Assembly: GCA_964393335.1 (NCBI GenBank)
Contig: CAYMTN010000200.1
Span: 1 to 10,088 of the forward strand
Reading direction: 5' to 3'
Source: CAYMTN01 sp964393335
Lineage (GTDB): Bacteria > Chloroflexota > Anaerolineae > Aggregatilineales > Aggregatilineaceae
DNA: 10,088 bases
Below are positions 1 to 6,583 of the stretch, one piece after another (position 1 is the stretch's first letter; every line of letters begins with the position of its first letter). The notes beneath the pieces were generated by a model, which worked only from the letters and a program-made list of their open reading frames with translations, ran no database searches and was not told the DNA's origin. A program made the position numbers and the translations under genes.

Positions 1-28
1 GAGTTAGCTGGCAGCAGGCTAGGATGGA

Positions 29-61
29 CTGGGGATGTTACCTGTCCGGCAGCATCCCCAG
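29..61. repeat. Stem-loop downstream of the amino-acid-binding protein gene
   Basis: A perfect 9-bp inverted repeat (CTGGGGATG at 29-37 and CATCCCCAG at 53-61) encloses a 15-nt loop that can itself form a short CTG/CAG stem. It lies 28 nt past the stop codon of the binding-protein gene. There is no T-run on either side, so it is not a clear intrinsic terminator. In transporter operons such structures often sit between the binding-protein gene and the permease genes and protect the upstream mRNA; that role is inference here, because the next gene lies outside the window. Confidence 0.5.
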
Positions 62-88
62 CGCACAATCTAAACTCAAGCGTGACGC

Positions 89-1153
89 TTAACGCCAGGC
101 GGGCGCATAAAGCAGGCCGCCATCGCTCCACAGACGATTCAACCCCAGGCCGGCCTGGCGGTCGATTTGGAGCGGGGTGTCAGCACCGACATTACGCTCG
201 TAGATTTCGCCGTAGTTGCCGACGGCCCGGATGATATTCACGGTGAAGTCGTTTTCCAACCCGATCAGATCACCGCTCTTGTTGTCGCCAATACCCAGGA
301 AACGCTGGATACGCGGATCATCGGTGCTCAAGAAGTCATCGATGTTCGCCTGTGTGATGCCGAATTCTTCGGCGGTGAACGTCGCGTAGACCGTCCAGTT
401 CACGACGTCCCCCCATTTCGAATCATTTTCCAGGTAGGCCGGGCCAAGCGGTTCTTTGGAGATGATTTCGGGCAGCACGATGATCGATCCGGGATCGGCC
501 ATCTCCGAACGCAGCCCTTTGAGCTGGCTCTGATCGGACGTCAGCACATCGCAGCGGCCTTCTTCAAACGCGGCTGCCGTCTGGGCAGAATCCTCAAATG
601 GCACCAATTCGTAAGTCAGCCCGCGCGTTTCAAAGGCTTCGGTGATGTTCAACTCGGTGGTCGTGCCCGTCAGCGTGCAGATAGACGCGCCGTTTAACTC
701 GTCGATGGAGCTAACACCCAGGCTGGCTTTCACCTGCAAACCCTGTCCATCGTAGTAGGTCGTCGGGCCAAAATCGACGCCATTCTCGCCATCACGCTGG
801 ATCGTCCAGGTGGTGTTACGGAACAAGACGTCAACCTGCCCGGTTTGCAGCGCGGTGAAGCGCTCGTTCGCCGTCAGCGGCACAAATTCAAGATTATCAG
901 CGGTCACTTCGCCAAATACAGCCGCCGCCAGCGCACGGCAGAAATCGGCATCAAAGCCGGTCATCTCGCCGGTATCCGGGTCCAGGTTCGAAAAGCCCGG
1001 TACCAACCCGTTCACGCCGCAGATCAGCTTTCCACGCGCGCGAACTGTATCAAGTAGGCTACCACCGTCCTGCGCCACCGCGGTCGGCACGACAATGGCA
1101 GCTAACAACACCAATACCAGGCTCAAAACAAACAAGCGAGTGGTTCTCTTCAT
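89..1153 (-). CDS. aapJ: General L-amino acid ABC transporter, substrate-binding protein (AapJ-like)
   Basis: A secreted or surface-held binding protein that captures amino acids and hands them to an ABC permease. Residues 1-27 form a Sec signal peptide: KR near the start, a long Leu/Val core, and a likely cleavage after AVA before QDGG. Residues about 40-270 form a family-3 solute-binding domain, opening with RARGKLICGVN and PGFSN, followed by GFDADFCRALAAAVFG. These segments, the cysteines in ICGVN, SICTL and GRCDVL, and the 354-aa length fit the AapJ group rather than the shorter His/Gln-binding proteins. The start is ATG with GAGGAG six bases upstream. It has its own promoters and is separate from the arg operon. 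Permease and ATPase genes would be expected beyond the left edge. The exact substrate is not readable from sequence, and a broad amino-acid range is the family norm. Confidence 0.85.
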   Translation of the reverse strand: MKRTTRLFVLSLVLVLLAAIVVPTAVAQDGGSLLDTVRARGKLICGVNGLVPGFSNLDPDTGEMTGFDADFCRALAAAVFGEVTADNLEFVPLTANERFTALQTGQVDVLFRNTTWTIQRDGENGVDFGPTTYYDGQGLQVKASLGVSSIDELNGASICTLTGTTTELNITEAFETRGLTYELVPFEDSAQTAAAFEEGRCDVLTSDQSQLKGLRSEMADPGSIIVLPEIISKEPLGPAYLENDSKWGDVVNWTVYATFTAEEFGITQANIDDFLSTDDPRIQRFLGIGDNKSGDLIGLENDFTVNIIRAVGNYGEIYERNVGADTPLQIDRQAGLGLNRLWSDGGLLYAPAWR

Positions 1154-1292
1154 GGTATTCTCCTCTAATATGATTAAACGAACTGCACACTCAGATGTGG
1201 CGTGAAAAACGCTGGTTGGGCAATCGTGAAGGGAGTTGCAAAAAGTGGTTCTGTGTTAGCCCCTGTAACCTCCTCTCCTATAAGATTTCGTA

Positions 1293-1298
1293 ATTATA
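1293..1298 (-). promoter_or_regulatory. Proximal promoter -10 box for the aapJ-like gene
   Basis: Read on the minus strand this is a perfect TATAAT, giving a 5' untranslated region of roughly 130 nt before the ATG at 1153. No good -35 box lies 16-18 bp upstream, so it may depend on an activator or act with the distal promoter. Confidence 0.5.
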
Positions 1299-1329
1299 CA
1301 CCTTGTAAGACCATTAACCGCTTTTCTTA

Positions 1330-1358
1330 TGTTTATCAACTTTTGTGCTAGTTGTCAA
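1330..1358 (-). promoter_or_regulatory. Distal sigma70-type promoter for the aapJ-like gene
   Basis: Minus strand: perfect -35 TTGACA (1353-1358), 17-bp spacer, then TAAACA (1330-1335) preceded by an extended TG. An imperfect inverted repeat, GTTTATCAACT at 1331-1341 against AGTTGTCAAATAAAC at 1350-1364, covers the whole promoter and could be a repressor site. Confidence 0.5.
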
Positions 1359-1364
1359 ATAAAC

Positions 1365-1669
1365 TTGCTATCAATTCGATTAATATGAAAAACGAAGCGC
1401 CACATCCCCCCACCTGCCACCCTGGTGCAGAGGACACTCGTGCTCGGTTGCAGTCCATCCAATTAACTGGTGCACGGATCAAAAAGCTGGCTGTCCATCG
1501 CTCCTACGCCAGGGGATGGAGAGAGCAGTGGTGAGCGCAGAAGCGAGTGGACGCCGCTCCACACTCAAGAGGTGATGGTTAGTATACCGGCTTCAGCACC
1601 ATTCGGCCTTGTGAGGTTCGCACAATGATCCGGCGAAAATCCTGCGTCAAAGTCTCCAGCGGGCAGCGA
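1365..1669. other. Intergenic region, no convincing gene
   Basis: This is the gap between the end of argJ and the promoters of the aapJ-like gene. I see no tRNA and no ORF with a ribosome binding site. It has several weak hairpins, for example GTGGA/TCCAC around a GCGGCG loop (minus strand, near 1555-1570) and TCCAT/ATGGA at about 1494-1519. It also has a G-rich minus-strand tract near 1400-1425. No strong terminator with a T-run was found after argJ, so either termination is factor-dependent or the operon transcript continues. Confidence 0.5.
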
Positions 1670-2866
1670 TCAGGTGCGGTAGTGCCCGTTGATCGTCACG
1701 TACTCGTGGCTCAGGTCACATGTCCACACGCGCGCGGCTCCGTTGCCCAGACCGAGATCAAGCCGTACGCCCCATTCAGGCGTCTGCATGAGCGTGATGG
1801 CTGCCGCTTCGTCGTACTCGGTCGGATGCCCGTCCATCACAAGCTGGATCGCGGGCGTTCCGTCTGCCGCCAACCACAAGGCCAGGCGCGCCGGGTCAAG
1901 GTCGATGCCGGCGTAACCCGCCGCGCACAGAATCCGGCCCCAGTTGGGGTCCGCCCCGTAAAACGCCGTTTTGACCAGCGAGGACGTTGCGATCTGCCGG
2001 GCGACGGTGCGCGCAGCGGAGTCATCAGCCGCGCCGGTCACGTCCAGGGTGACGAATTTCGTCGCGCCCTCGCCGTCGCGCACAATCGCCTGGGCCAGTG
2101 TAACGCACACGTCGGCCAGCGCAGCCGTGAAAGTGGTTTCTTCCGCGCTGCCTTCCGTGACCGTGACTCCCGACGCCCCATTCGCCAGCAGCAGGACTGT
2201 GTCGTTGGTGCTCATGTCGCCGTCGACCACAATCCGGTTGAAGCTGGCGTCTATGGCGGACGCCAGCGCGCGCGCCAGCACGGTTTGAGGCACCTCCGCG
2301 TCGGTGGCGATCACGGACAGCATGGTTGCCATGTTGGGCGCGATCATGCCCGCCCCTTTGGCGATCCCCATGATCGTAAAACCCGCCTCATGCTGCACAC
2401 CGGCCAGCTTGGGACGCGTGTCGGTAGTCATGATCGCCGCCGCCGCGTCCTGCCAGCCATCCGGGCAGACCTGATCCGCCAGCGCAGCGACGCCCCGCGA
2501 GACGGCGTCCATCGCCAGCGGCAGACCGATCACGCCGGTCGACAGCACGAGCACATTTTCCGGCTGGCAGCCGATCCGCGCCGCGACCTGTGCCGCCGTC
2601 TGACGCGCAGCGGCCAGGCCCGCGTCGCCAGTGCAGGCGTTGGCGCTGCCCGTGTTGGCGATCACGGCGCGGATCACAGCATCCGGTTGCGCCAGAATTG
2701 CCTGATCGTACAGCACGGGCGCGGCCTTGACGTGGTTGGTGGTGAAAACCCCTGCCGCCCGGCACGGGTGATCGCTCACCAGCAGCGCGATGTCTTTTTT
2801 CTCTGCCGGTTTCAGGCCGCAGTGTGTCCCGGCTGCGCGGAATCCCTTGGGGCTGTGAACCGTCAT
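1670..2866 (-). CDS. argJ: Glutamate N-acetyltransferase / amino-acid acetyltransferase (ArgJ)
   Basis: ArgJ moves the acetyl group from N-acetylornithine to glutamate, releasing ornithine and recycling N-acetylglutamate; some members also use acetyl-CoA. The family self-cleaves into two chains, and the site is visible: KGAGMIAPNMATML, with cleavage expected between Ala180 and nucleophile Thr181. Other family blocks are NTGSANACTG (71-80), STGVIGLPL, KTAFYGADPNWGRI and the conserved C-terminal end YVTINGHYRT. At 398 aa it is normal length. I chose the ATG at 2866 because it overlaps the stop of the preceding gene by 4 nt (ATGA), with GGAG eight bases upstream; the upstream extension to 2938 lies inside that gene and has no family similarity. 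It is the last gene of the operon. Whether it is mono- or bifunctional cannot be told from sequence alone. Confidence 0.95.
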   Translation of the reverse strand: MTVHSPKGFRAAGTHCGLKPAEKKDIALLVSDHPCRAAGVFTTNHVKAAPVLYDQAILAQPDAVIRAVIANTGSANACTGDAGLAAARQTAAQVAARIGCQPENVLVLSTGVIGLPLAMDAVSRGVAALADQVCPDGWQDAAAAIMTTDTRPKLAGVQHEAGFTIMGIAKGAGMIAPNMATMLSVIATDAEVPQTVLARALASAIDASFNRIVVDGDMSTNDTVLLLANGASGVTVTEGSAEETTFTAALADVCVTLAQAIVRDGEGATKFVTLDVTGAADDSAARTVARQIATSSLVKTAFYGADPNWGRILCAAGYAGIDLDPARLALWLAADGTPAIQLVMDGHPTEYDEAAAITLMQTPEWGVRLDLGLGNGAARVWTCDLSHEYVTINGHYRT

Positions 2867-3339
2867 CTCACACACTCCATCACAGGTGCCAGATCGTAAA
2901 TCAGGGCGACTTCGTCGCAGCGGTGGCGGAATGGGCACGGCGTACAGTCACGCCATACTTTTTCGGGGAAGTTGGCGACAAAATCCCGCCGAAACCCGAT
3001 CCGCTCAAACACGGGCGCGGCGCGTGTCAGCGCCAGCACGCGGCGGATACCGCGCGCCTCGGCCAGCGCCAGCCCGGCCTCGATCATCTGGCTGGCAATG
3101 CCCTGGCCCCGCCAGGCGGGATCAACGGCCAGCGACCGCACTTCACACAGAACCTCGTTGAAAATCACCAGCGAGACACAGCCGATCACCTCGCCGTTTT
3201 CCTCAGCTACCAGCCAGCTATCCAGTTGGCTGAGGATACTTTCTTCCGAACGCGGCAGCATACGCCCCGCGCGTACTTCATCCTCAAACAGGGCACGAAT
3301 CGCGCCTATTTCGTCGGGGTAGGGCTGGCGAATAATCAT
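2863..3339 (-). CDS. argA: Short-form N-acetylglutamate synthase (GNAT family, ArgA-like)
   Basis: Acetylates glutamate with acetyl-CoA to start the arginine pathway. The 158-aa protein is a single GNAT domain without the amino-acid-kinase domain of E. coli ArgA. Visible features: GRMLPRS (25-31), the core strand CEVRSLAVDP (65-74), the acetyl-CoA loop RGQGIA (77-82), FERIGF, then the distinctive tail EKVWRDCTPCPFRHRCDE with cysteines 132, 135 and 141. LPRS plus the KVW-D-C-x2-C-P-x4-CDE tail is what I recall of the short ArgA group of actinobacteria, Thermus relatives and others. It starts at an ATG overlapping the argD stop by 1 nt (TGATG) and ends 4 nt inside argJ, so translation is probably coupled. 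The reaction is inferred from the family and the operon; a different GNAT substrate is unlikely here. Confidence 0.87.
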   Translation of the reverse strand: MIIRQPYPDEIGAIRALFEDEVRAGRMLPRSEESILSQLDSWLVAEENGEVIGCVSLVIFNEVLCEVRSLAVDPAWRGQGIASQMIEAGLALAEARGIRRVLALTRAAPVFERIGFRRDFVANFPEKVWRDCTPCPFRHRCDEVALIYDLAPVMECVR

Positions 3340-4523
3340 CAGACGGCATGCTCCACGAGAATGGTGTATAAGGTTTTCACGAACCGGTCGATGTGGCTTT
3401 CTTCGACGATGAGCGGTGGCAGCAGGCGCAGCACCGTTGGTCCGGCGTTGATCATCAACACCCCCTGTGCGAATCCGGCCTGGATCAGCGGGGCGATGTC
3501 CATATCCAGCTCAAGGCCGACCATCAACCCCAGCCCACGCACCTCCTGAATGTGCGACGATTGTAATTCGCTCAGGCAGTCGGTCAGATAGTGGCCCATC
3601 GTCGTGACGTGCGCTAAAAAGCCCGGCTGGCTGACGCGCTGCAGAACAACCTGCGCCGCGCGGCATACCACCGGCCCGGCAGCAAACGTGCTGCCGTGAT
3701 CGCCCACGCTCATCACATCCGCGACGGCGTCGGTGAGCAGGGTCGCGCCAATCGGCAGACCGCCGCCCAACGCTTTGGCGACCGTCATCATGTCCGGTAG
3801 GATGCCGGTGTGCTGGTATGCCCACAGCGTACCCGTCCGCCCGACGCCGCACTGAATCTCGTCATAGACCAGCAGCGCGCCGTACCGGTCGCACGCGTCG
3901 CGCAGCGCCTGTAAAAACTCCGGCGTGGCGGGATGAATGCCGCCCTCACCCTGCACCGGCTCCACGAATACGGCGCACGTCTCCGGCCCGATTAGTTTCA
4001 GCGCACTGTCGATATCGTTATACGGCGCAAAACTCACGCCGGGCATCAGCGGGCGGAACGGGGCCTGGTGTTTTTCGCGGGGCGTCAGCGCTAGCGCGCC
4101 GGCAGTCCGCCCGTGAAACCCGCCGCTAAACGCCACGATCCCGGTTTTACCGGGACCGTGAACGGTACGAGCGTATTTGCGGGCGAACTTGATGGCTGCT
4201 TCGACCGCTTCCGCACCGGAATTGGCGAAGTACACTTTGTCGGCAAAACTGAGCTGGCACAACATCTCGGCCAGATCGGCCTGGGGGGCGGAATAGTACA
4301 GGTTGCAGACGTGGCTCAACTGCGCGATCTGGTCCGTTACGGCGGCGACGATCCCGGCGTCCGCGTGGCCCAGCGCGTTTACGCTGATCCCGGACGCAAA
4401 ATCAAGGTATTCGTTCCCGTCACTGTCCACCACGACCATCCCCGCACCGCGTTCCAGCACGAACGGTGCGCGGGCATAGGTGTGGAGAACGTACTGCTCG
4501 GTTTTTTCCTGTATGCTGGTCAA
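3339..4523 (-). CDS. argD: Acetylornithine aminotransferase (ArgD)
   Basis: PLP-dependent class-III aminotransferase that converts N-acetylglutamate semialdehyde to N-acetylornithine with glutamate as amino donor. Numbered from the chosen start: DFASGISVNALGH (41-53), NSGAEAVEAAIKFAR (101-115), FSGGFHGRT (132-140), EPVQGEGG (188-195), YDEIQCGVGRTG (220-231) with the Asp that contacts the PLP ring, and AKALGGGLPIGA, whose Lys250 should form the Schiff base. I prefer the TTG at 4523, giving 394 aa, because GAGGAG lies eight bases upstream and the homologous region begins there; the frame is open to a TTG at 4556, but that has no ribosome site. The gap from argB is 33 nt. GSTFAAGPVVC replaces the usual GSTFGGNP form, a tolerated variant. 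It could also serve succinyldiaminopimelate in lysine synthesis, as ArgD does in some bacteria. Confidence 0.94.
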   Translation of the reverse strand: MTSIQEKTEQYVLHTYARAPFVLERGAGMVVVDSDGNEYLDFASGISVNALGHADAGIVAAVTDQIAQLSHVCNLYYSAPQADLAEMLCQLSFADKVYFANSGAEAVEAAIKFARKYARTVHGPGKTGIVAFSGGFHGRTAGALALTPREKHQAPFRPLMPGVSFAPYNDIDSALKLIGPETCAVFVEPVQGEGGIHPATPEFLQALRDACDRYGALLVYDEIQCGVGRTGTLWAYQHTGILPDMMTVAKALGGGLPIGATLLTDAVADVMSVGDHGSTFAAGPVVCRAAQVVLQRVSQPGFLAHVTTMGHYLTDCLSELQSSHIQEVRGLGLMVGLELDMDIAPLIQAGFAQGVLMINAGPTVLRLLPPLIVEESHIDRFVKTLYTILVEHAV

Positions 4524-4556
4524 GCTGATTTCTCCTCTTGCGTGTGGGACAAACAA

Positions 4557-5318
4557 TCAGGCGACAAACACCGTACCGGTACCGGCGCATAACCCCGGCA
4601 GGTCGGTGATAATGGCTTTTTGCACGCCGCTGGCGATGGCATCCAGCGCGGCGGTGACCTTGGGGATCATGCCGCCGGTGATGATATTCTGCGCGATCAG
4701 CTCGTGTGCCTGGGCCACAGACAGGTACGGCGCGACGTCCGCCCCGATCCGCACGCCGGGTACGTTCGTCAAAAAGGTGGCATAAGCGGCTTTGAGCGCG
4801 GCGGCAATTGCCCCCGCCGCATGATCGGCGTTGACGTTGTAGCGCCCATCCGCACCCATCGAGATCGGGGATACGACCGGCACCACGCCCTGCGCGCACA
4901 GGTCCAGCAGCACCTGGGCACGGACTTGTACGATCCGCCCGACACGCCCCATATCCGCCGACCAGGGTTCGACCTGGAGCAGCCTGCGATCCACGCCGCT
5001 GAGTCCCAGCGCATCCACACCCGCCCGCAGCAGCGCGAACGTCAACTGCTTGTTGACCAGCCCGGACAGCATCATCTCAGCCACTTCGAGCGAAGCGTCA
5101 TCCGTGACACGCTGCCCGTTGACATACACCGGCTCAAGCCCTAACTGGCGCTGCATACGGTTGATCGCCTGCCCGCCGCCATGTACCAGCACGCACGGCG
5201 TATGGCAGTTCAGGTCGGCTACGGCCCGCGCGAGATCGTCGACGAACCCCGGTTTTTCCAGGTCGTTCCCGCCCACTTTGATCACGACGGGCAGGGTATT
5301 GACGGACGAGACATTCAT
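4557..5318 (-). CDS. argB: Acetylglutamate kinase (ArgB)
   Basis: Phosphorylates N-acetylglutamate with ATP, the second pathway step. Amino-acid-kinase fold motifs are in order: VIKVGGND (12-19) with phosphate-binding Lys14, VHGGGQ (45-50), NGQRVTD (67-73) for the acetylglutamate site, NVNADHAAG (161-169) and ITGGMIPK (213-220). At 253 aa, with only about ten residues before the first strand, it resembles the short, arginine-insensitive E. coli enzyme; arginine-inhibited kinases usually carry an extra N-terminal helix. The ATG at 5318 has AGGAG seven bases upstream. The RVTD block and the neighbouring argJ argue against the related LysZ kinase of lysine synthesis. The 75-nt gap from argC contains a weak 4-bp hairpin followed by seven Ts (minus strand, 5370-5393). 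Confidence 0.95.
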   Translation of the reverse strand: MNVSSVNTLPVVIKVGGNDLEKPGFVDDLARAVADLNCHTPCVLVHGGGQAINRMQRQLGLEPVYVNGQRVTDDASLEVAEMMLSGLVNKQLTFALLRAGVDALGLSGVDRRLLQVEPWSADMGRVGRIVQVRAQVLLDLCAQGVVPVVSPISMGADGRYNVNADHAAGAIAAALKAAYATFLTNVPGVRIGADVAPYLSVAQAHELIAQNIITGGMIPKVTAALDAIASGVQKAIITDLPGLCAGTGTVFVA

Positions 5319-5393
5319 GCGGCTGCTCCTGTAACGGTCCCAAAAACCGGACGCCGATCAACGCATTACAAAAAAACGGGCTTGCTTTACCCA

Positions 5394-6401
5394 CTAACAC
5401 GGCAGCAGCCCGGCGGTTTCCGGTAAGTCCCACATCAAGTTGAAGTTTTGCACAGCCTGCGACGCCGCGCCCTTGAGCAGGTTGTCGATGACAGATACGA
5501 CGATCAACACACCATCCACCGCCGTCAGCGATAGGGCTGCGCGGGGAGTCCGTACCACGTGCGCCAGAGTCGCCAGTTCGCCGGGCGGCAGCACGCTGAC
5601 CAGCGGTTCCCCGGCGTACATCGTGCGGAAGGCGTCCAGCGCGGCGTCCATATCCGTCACCTGCGCGTACACCGTCGCCAGGATGCCCCGATCCGTTGGC
5701 AGCAGGTGCGGCGAGAAAATCAACGGCCCGCTGGTATTTCCTTCGGCAGTTAACACCTGCTCGATTTCGGAGAGGTGGCGGTGGCTGCGTCCGATGTTAT
5801 AGGGCGAGAAATTGCCGTGCACTTCACAGAACAAGATGTTCTGTTTGGGCGTCCGGCCTGCACCTGATACGCCGGATTTGGCGTCGACGATCAGCGGTGC
5901 GCCGGGCACTACCAGCTTGTGACGCGCCAGAGGAACCGCCGCCAGCAGCACCCCCGTCGCATAACAGCCGGGGTTGGCAATACACGGCGCGCCGCGCAGC
6001 GCAGCACGTCCCAATTCCGGCAGGCCGTAAGGCACGGGCAGCAGGTCCGGCGCGGGATGCGCCACCTTGTACCATTTTTGATAGACTGCCGGGTCATCCA
6101 GGCGCAGATCGGCGGAGAGGTCCACCACGCGCACACCCACTGCTAAGGCCTGGGCCGCCAGCGGGGCCGAACGGGTATGCGGCAGACACAAAAACACGCT
6201 GTCCGCCTCGCTCAGCGGCGCATCAGCCGCCGCAACCAGCATCAGATCAGGGGCCAACGGCCAACTCTGGCGCAGGCTTTGCCCGGCGGATGATTCCGAG
6301 GTAACGAACGTTATCTCGGCGTCGGGATGACCCGCCAGCAGCCGGACCAATTCCAGGCCGGTATACCCTGTCGCGCCGTACACGCCCACCTTGAGAGCCA
6401 T
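5394..6401 (-). CDS. argC: N-acetyl-gamma-glutamyl-phosphate reductase (ArgC)
   Basis: NADPH-dependent reductase that makes N-acetylglutamate semialdehyde from the acyl phosphate produced by ArgB. It opens with the nucleotide-binding loop VGVYGATGYTGLELVRLL (about 5-22). The catalytic cysteine is Cys146 in CIANPGCYATG, and the family blocks VVDLSADLRL, KSGVSGAGR and EVHGNFSPYNIGRSHRH follow. The 335-aa length is normal. I place the start at the ATG at 6401, with GGAGAGG eight bases upstream; the longer frame from a GTG at 6440 begins at the edge of the leader terminator and adds residues unlike the family. It is the first structural gene of the operon, 39 nt after the terminator T-run, so its expression depends on read-through of the arginine attenuator upstream. 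Confidence 0.95.
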   Translation of the reverse strand: MALKVGVYGATGYTGLELVRLLAGHPDAEITFVTSESSAGQSLRQSWPLAPDLMLVAAADAPLSEADSVFLCLPHTRSAPLAAQALAVGVRVVDLSADLRLDDPAVYQKWYKVAHPAPDLLPVPYGLPELGRAALRGAPCIANPGCYATGVLLAAVPLARHKLVVPGAPLIVDAKSGVSGAGRTPKQNILFCEVHGNFSPYNIGRSHRHLSEIEQVLTAEGNTSGPLIFSPHLLPTDRGILATVYAQVTDMDAALDAFRTMYAGEPLVSVLPPGELATLAHVVRTPRAALSLTAVDGVLIVVSVIDNLLKGAASQAVQNFNLMWDLPETAGLLPC

Positions 6402-6440
6402 CAGTTGTTCCTCTCCATTTGCAGCGGATCGACTGTACAC

Positions 6441-6470
6441 AAAAAACCGCCCTCGGGTCCGAGAGCGGTT
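6441..6470 (-). terminator. Intrinsic terminator of the argC leader (attenuator)
   Basis: On the minus strand, AACCGCTCTCG (6470-6460) pairs with CGAGGGCGGTT (6455-6445) as an 11-bp stem with one T-G wobble and a 4-nt GACC loop. Six Ts run from 6446 to 6441. This is a textbook factor-independent terminator, but it sits 39 nt before argC and after only a small leader ORF. Its left arm and loop are shared with the antiterminator. Confidence 0.88.
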
Positions 6471-6541
6471 GTGTTAGCACACTTACCGGGACTTATGCGC
6501 CCCAAACACAACTAATCCGGACCCTCAGACGGGGAAGCCGG
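6455..6541 (-). promoter_or_regulatory. Antiterminator and protector hairpins of the arginine attenuator
   Basis: Antiterminator: GGGTCCG (6524-6518) pairs perfectly with CGGACCC (6461-6455), and GTTGTGTT (6512-6505) pairs perfectly with AACACAAC (6475-6468), separated by a 5-by-6-nt internal loop. The 3' arm contains the left arm and loop of the terminator, so the two structures cannot coexist. The 29-nt apical part has its own hairpin, GGGGC (6503-6499) with GTCCC (6492-6488). Protector: CCGGCTTC (6541-6534) can pair with GAGG (6526-6523) plus CCGG (6520-6517), which would block the antiterminator arm when the leader is not translated. The pairings are seen directly; the switching mechanism is inferred from classic amino-acid operon attenuators. 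Confidence 0.82.
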
Positions 6542-6583
6542 ACGGCGGCGCGGGCGACGGGGCGTAAATGAAAGAACGATCAT
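6512..6583 (-). CDS. Arginine-rich leader peptide of the arg operon attenuator
   Basis: A 23-residue ORF starting at the ATG at 6583 and ending with TAG at 6514-6512. Its centre reads TPRRPRRRPASP: five Arg codons (CGT CGC, then CGC CGC CGT around one CCG) at 6559-6542. An in-frame ATG at 6607 would make it 31 residues. Neither start has a clear ribosome binding site; with a transcription start near 6620 the upstream ATG would have only a very short leader. A ribosome waiting for arginyl-tRNA at codons 12-14 should cover the protector's first arm and leave the antiterminator arm free, switching argC on. A ribosome that reaches the stop covers the antiterminator arm and lets the terminator form. 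The peptide itself probably has no other function. Its placement, codon content and flanking RNA structures together make chance unlikely. Confidence 0.8.
   Translation of the reverse strand: MIVLSFTPRRPRRRPASPSEGPD

Noticed and set aside
1395..1440. Minus-strand AGGGTGGCAGG resembling the start of a T-box motif
   Set aside because: The conserved remainder of the T-box sequence, a specifier hairpin and a terminator are missing, and it is not placed before a biosynthetic gene.
22..1460. 10-bp match GGATGGACTG (22-31) and its complement CAGTCCATCC (1451-1460)
   Set aside because: Too short to be a mobile-element end; no transposase, target duplication or longer repeat around either copy.
1352..1534. 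60-aa plus-strand ORF
   Set aside because: TTG start without ribosome site, overlaps the aapJ promoter region, no family features.
1579..1700. Open stretch on the minus strand after argJ ending in a TAA at 1579, reading like a protein tail (RMVLKPVY)
   Set aside because: No plausible start codon or ribosome site, and too short to recognise; it could be a gene remnant but cannot be supported.
1625..2899. 424-aa open frame on the plus strand, antisense to argJ
   Set aside because: Shadow of argJ: Arg- and Gly-rich, no recognisable domain, no ribosome site, while the minus strand encodes a complete ArgJ.
2824..3549. 241-aa plus-strand frame across argJ, argA and argD
   Set aside because: Crosses three real genes antisense and has no domain or start signal.
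6402..6440. N-terminal extension of argC from a GTG at 6440
   Set aside because: Begins right at the terminator T-run and adds 13 residues unlike ArgC; the ATG at 6401 has a strong ribosome site.
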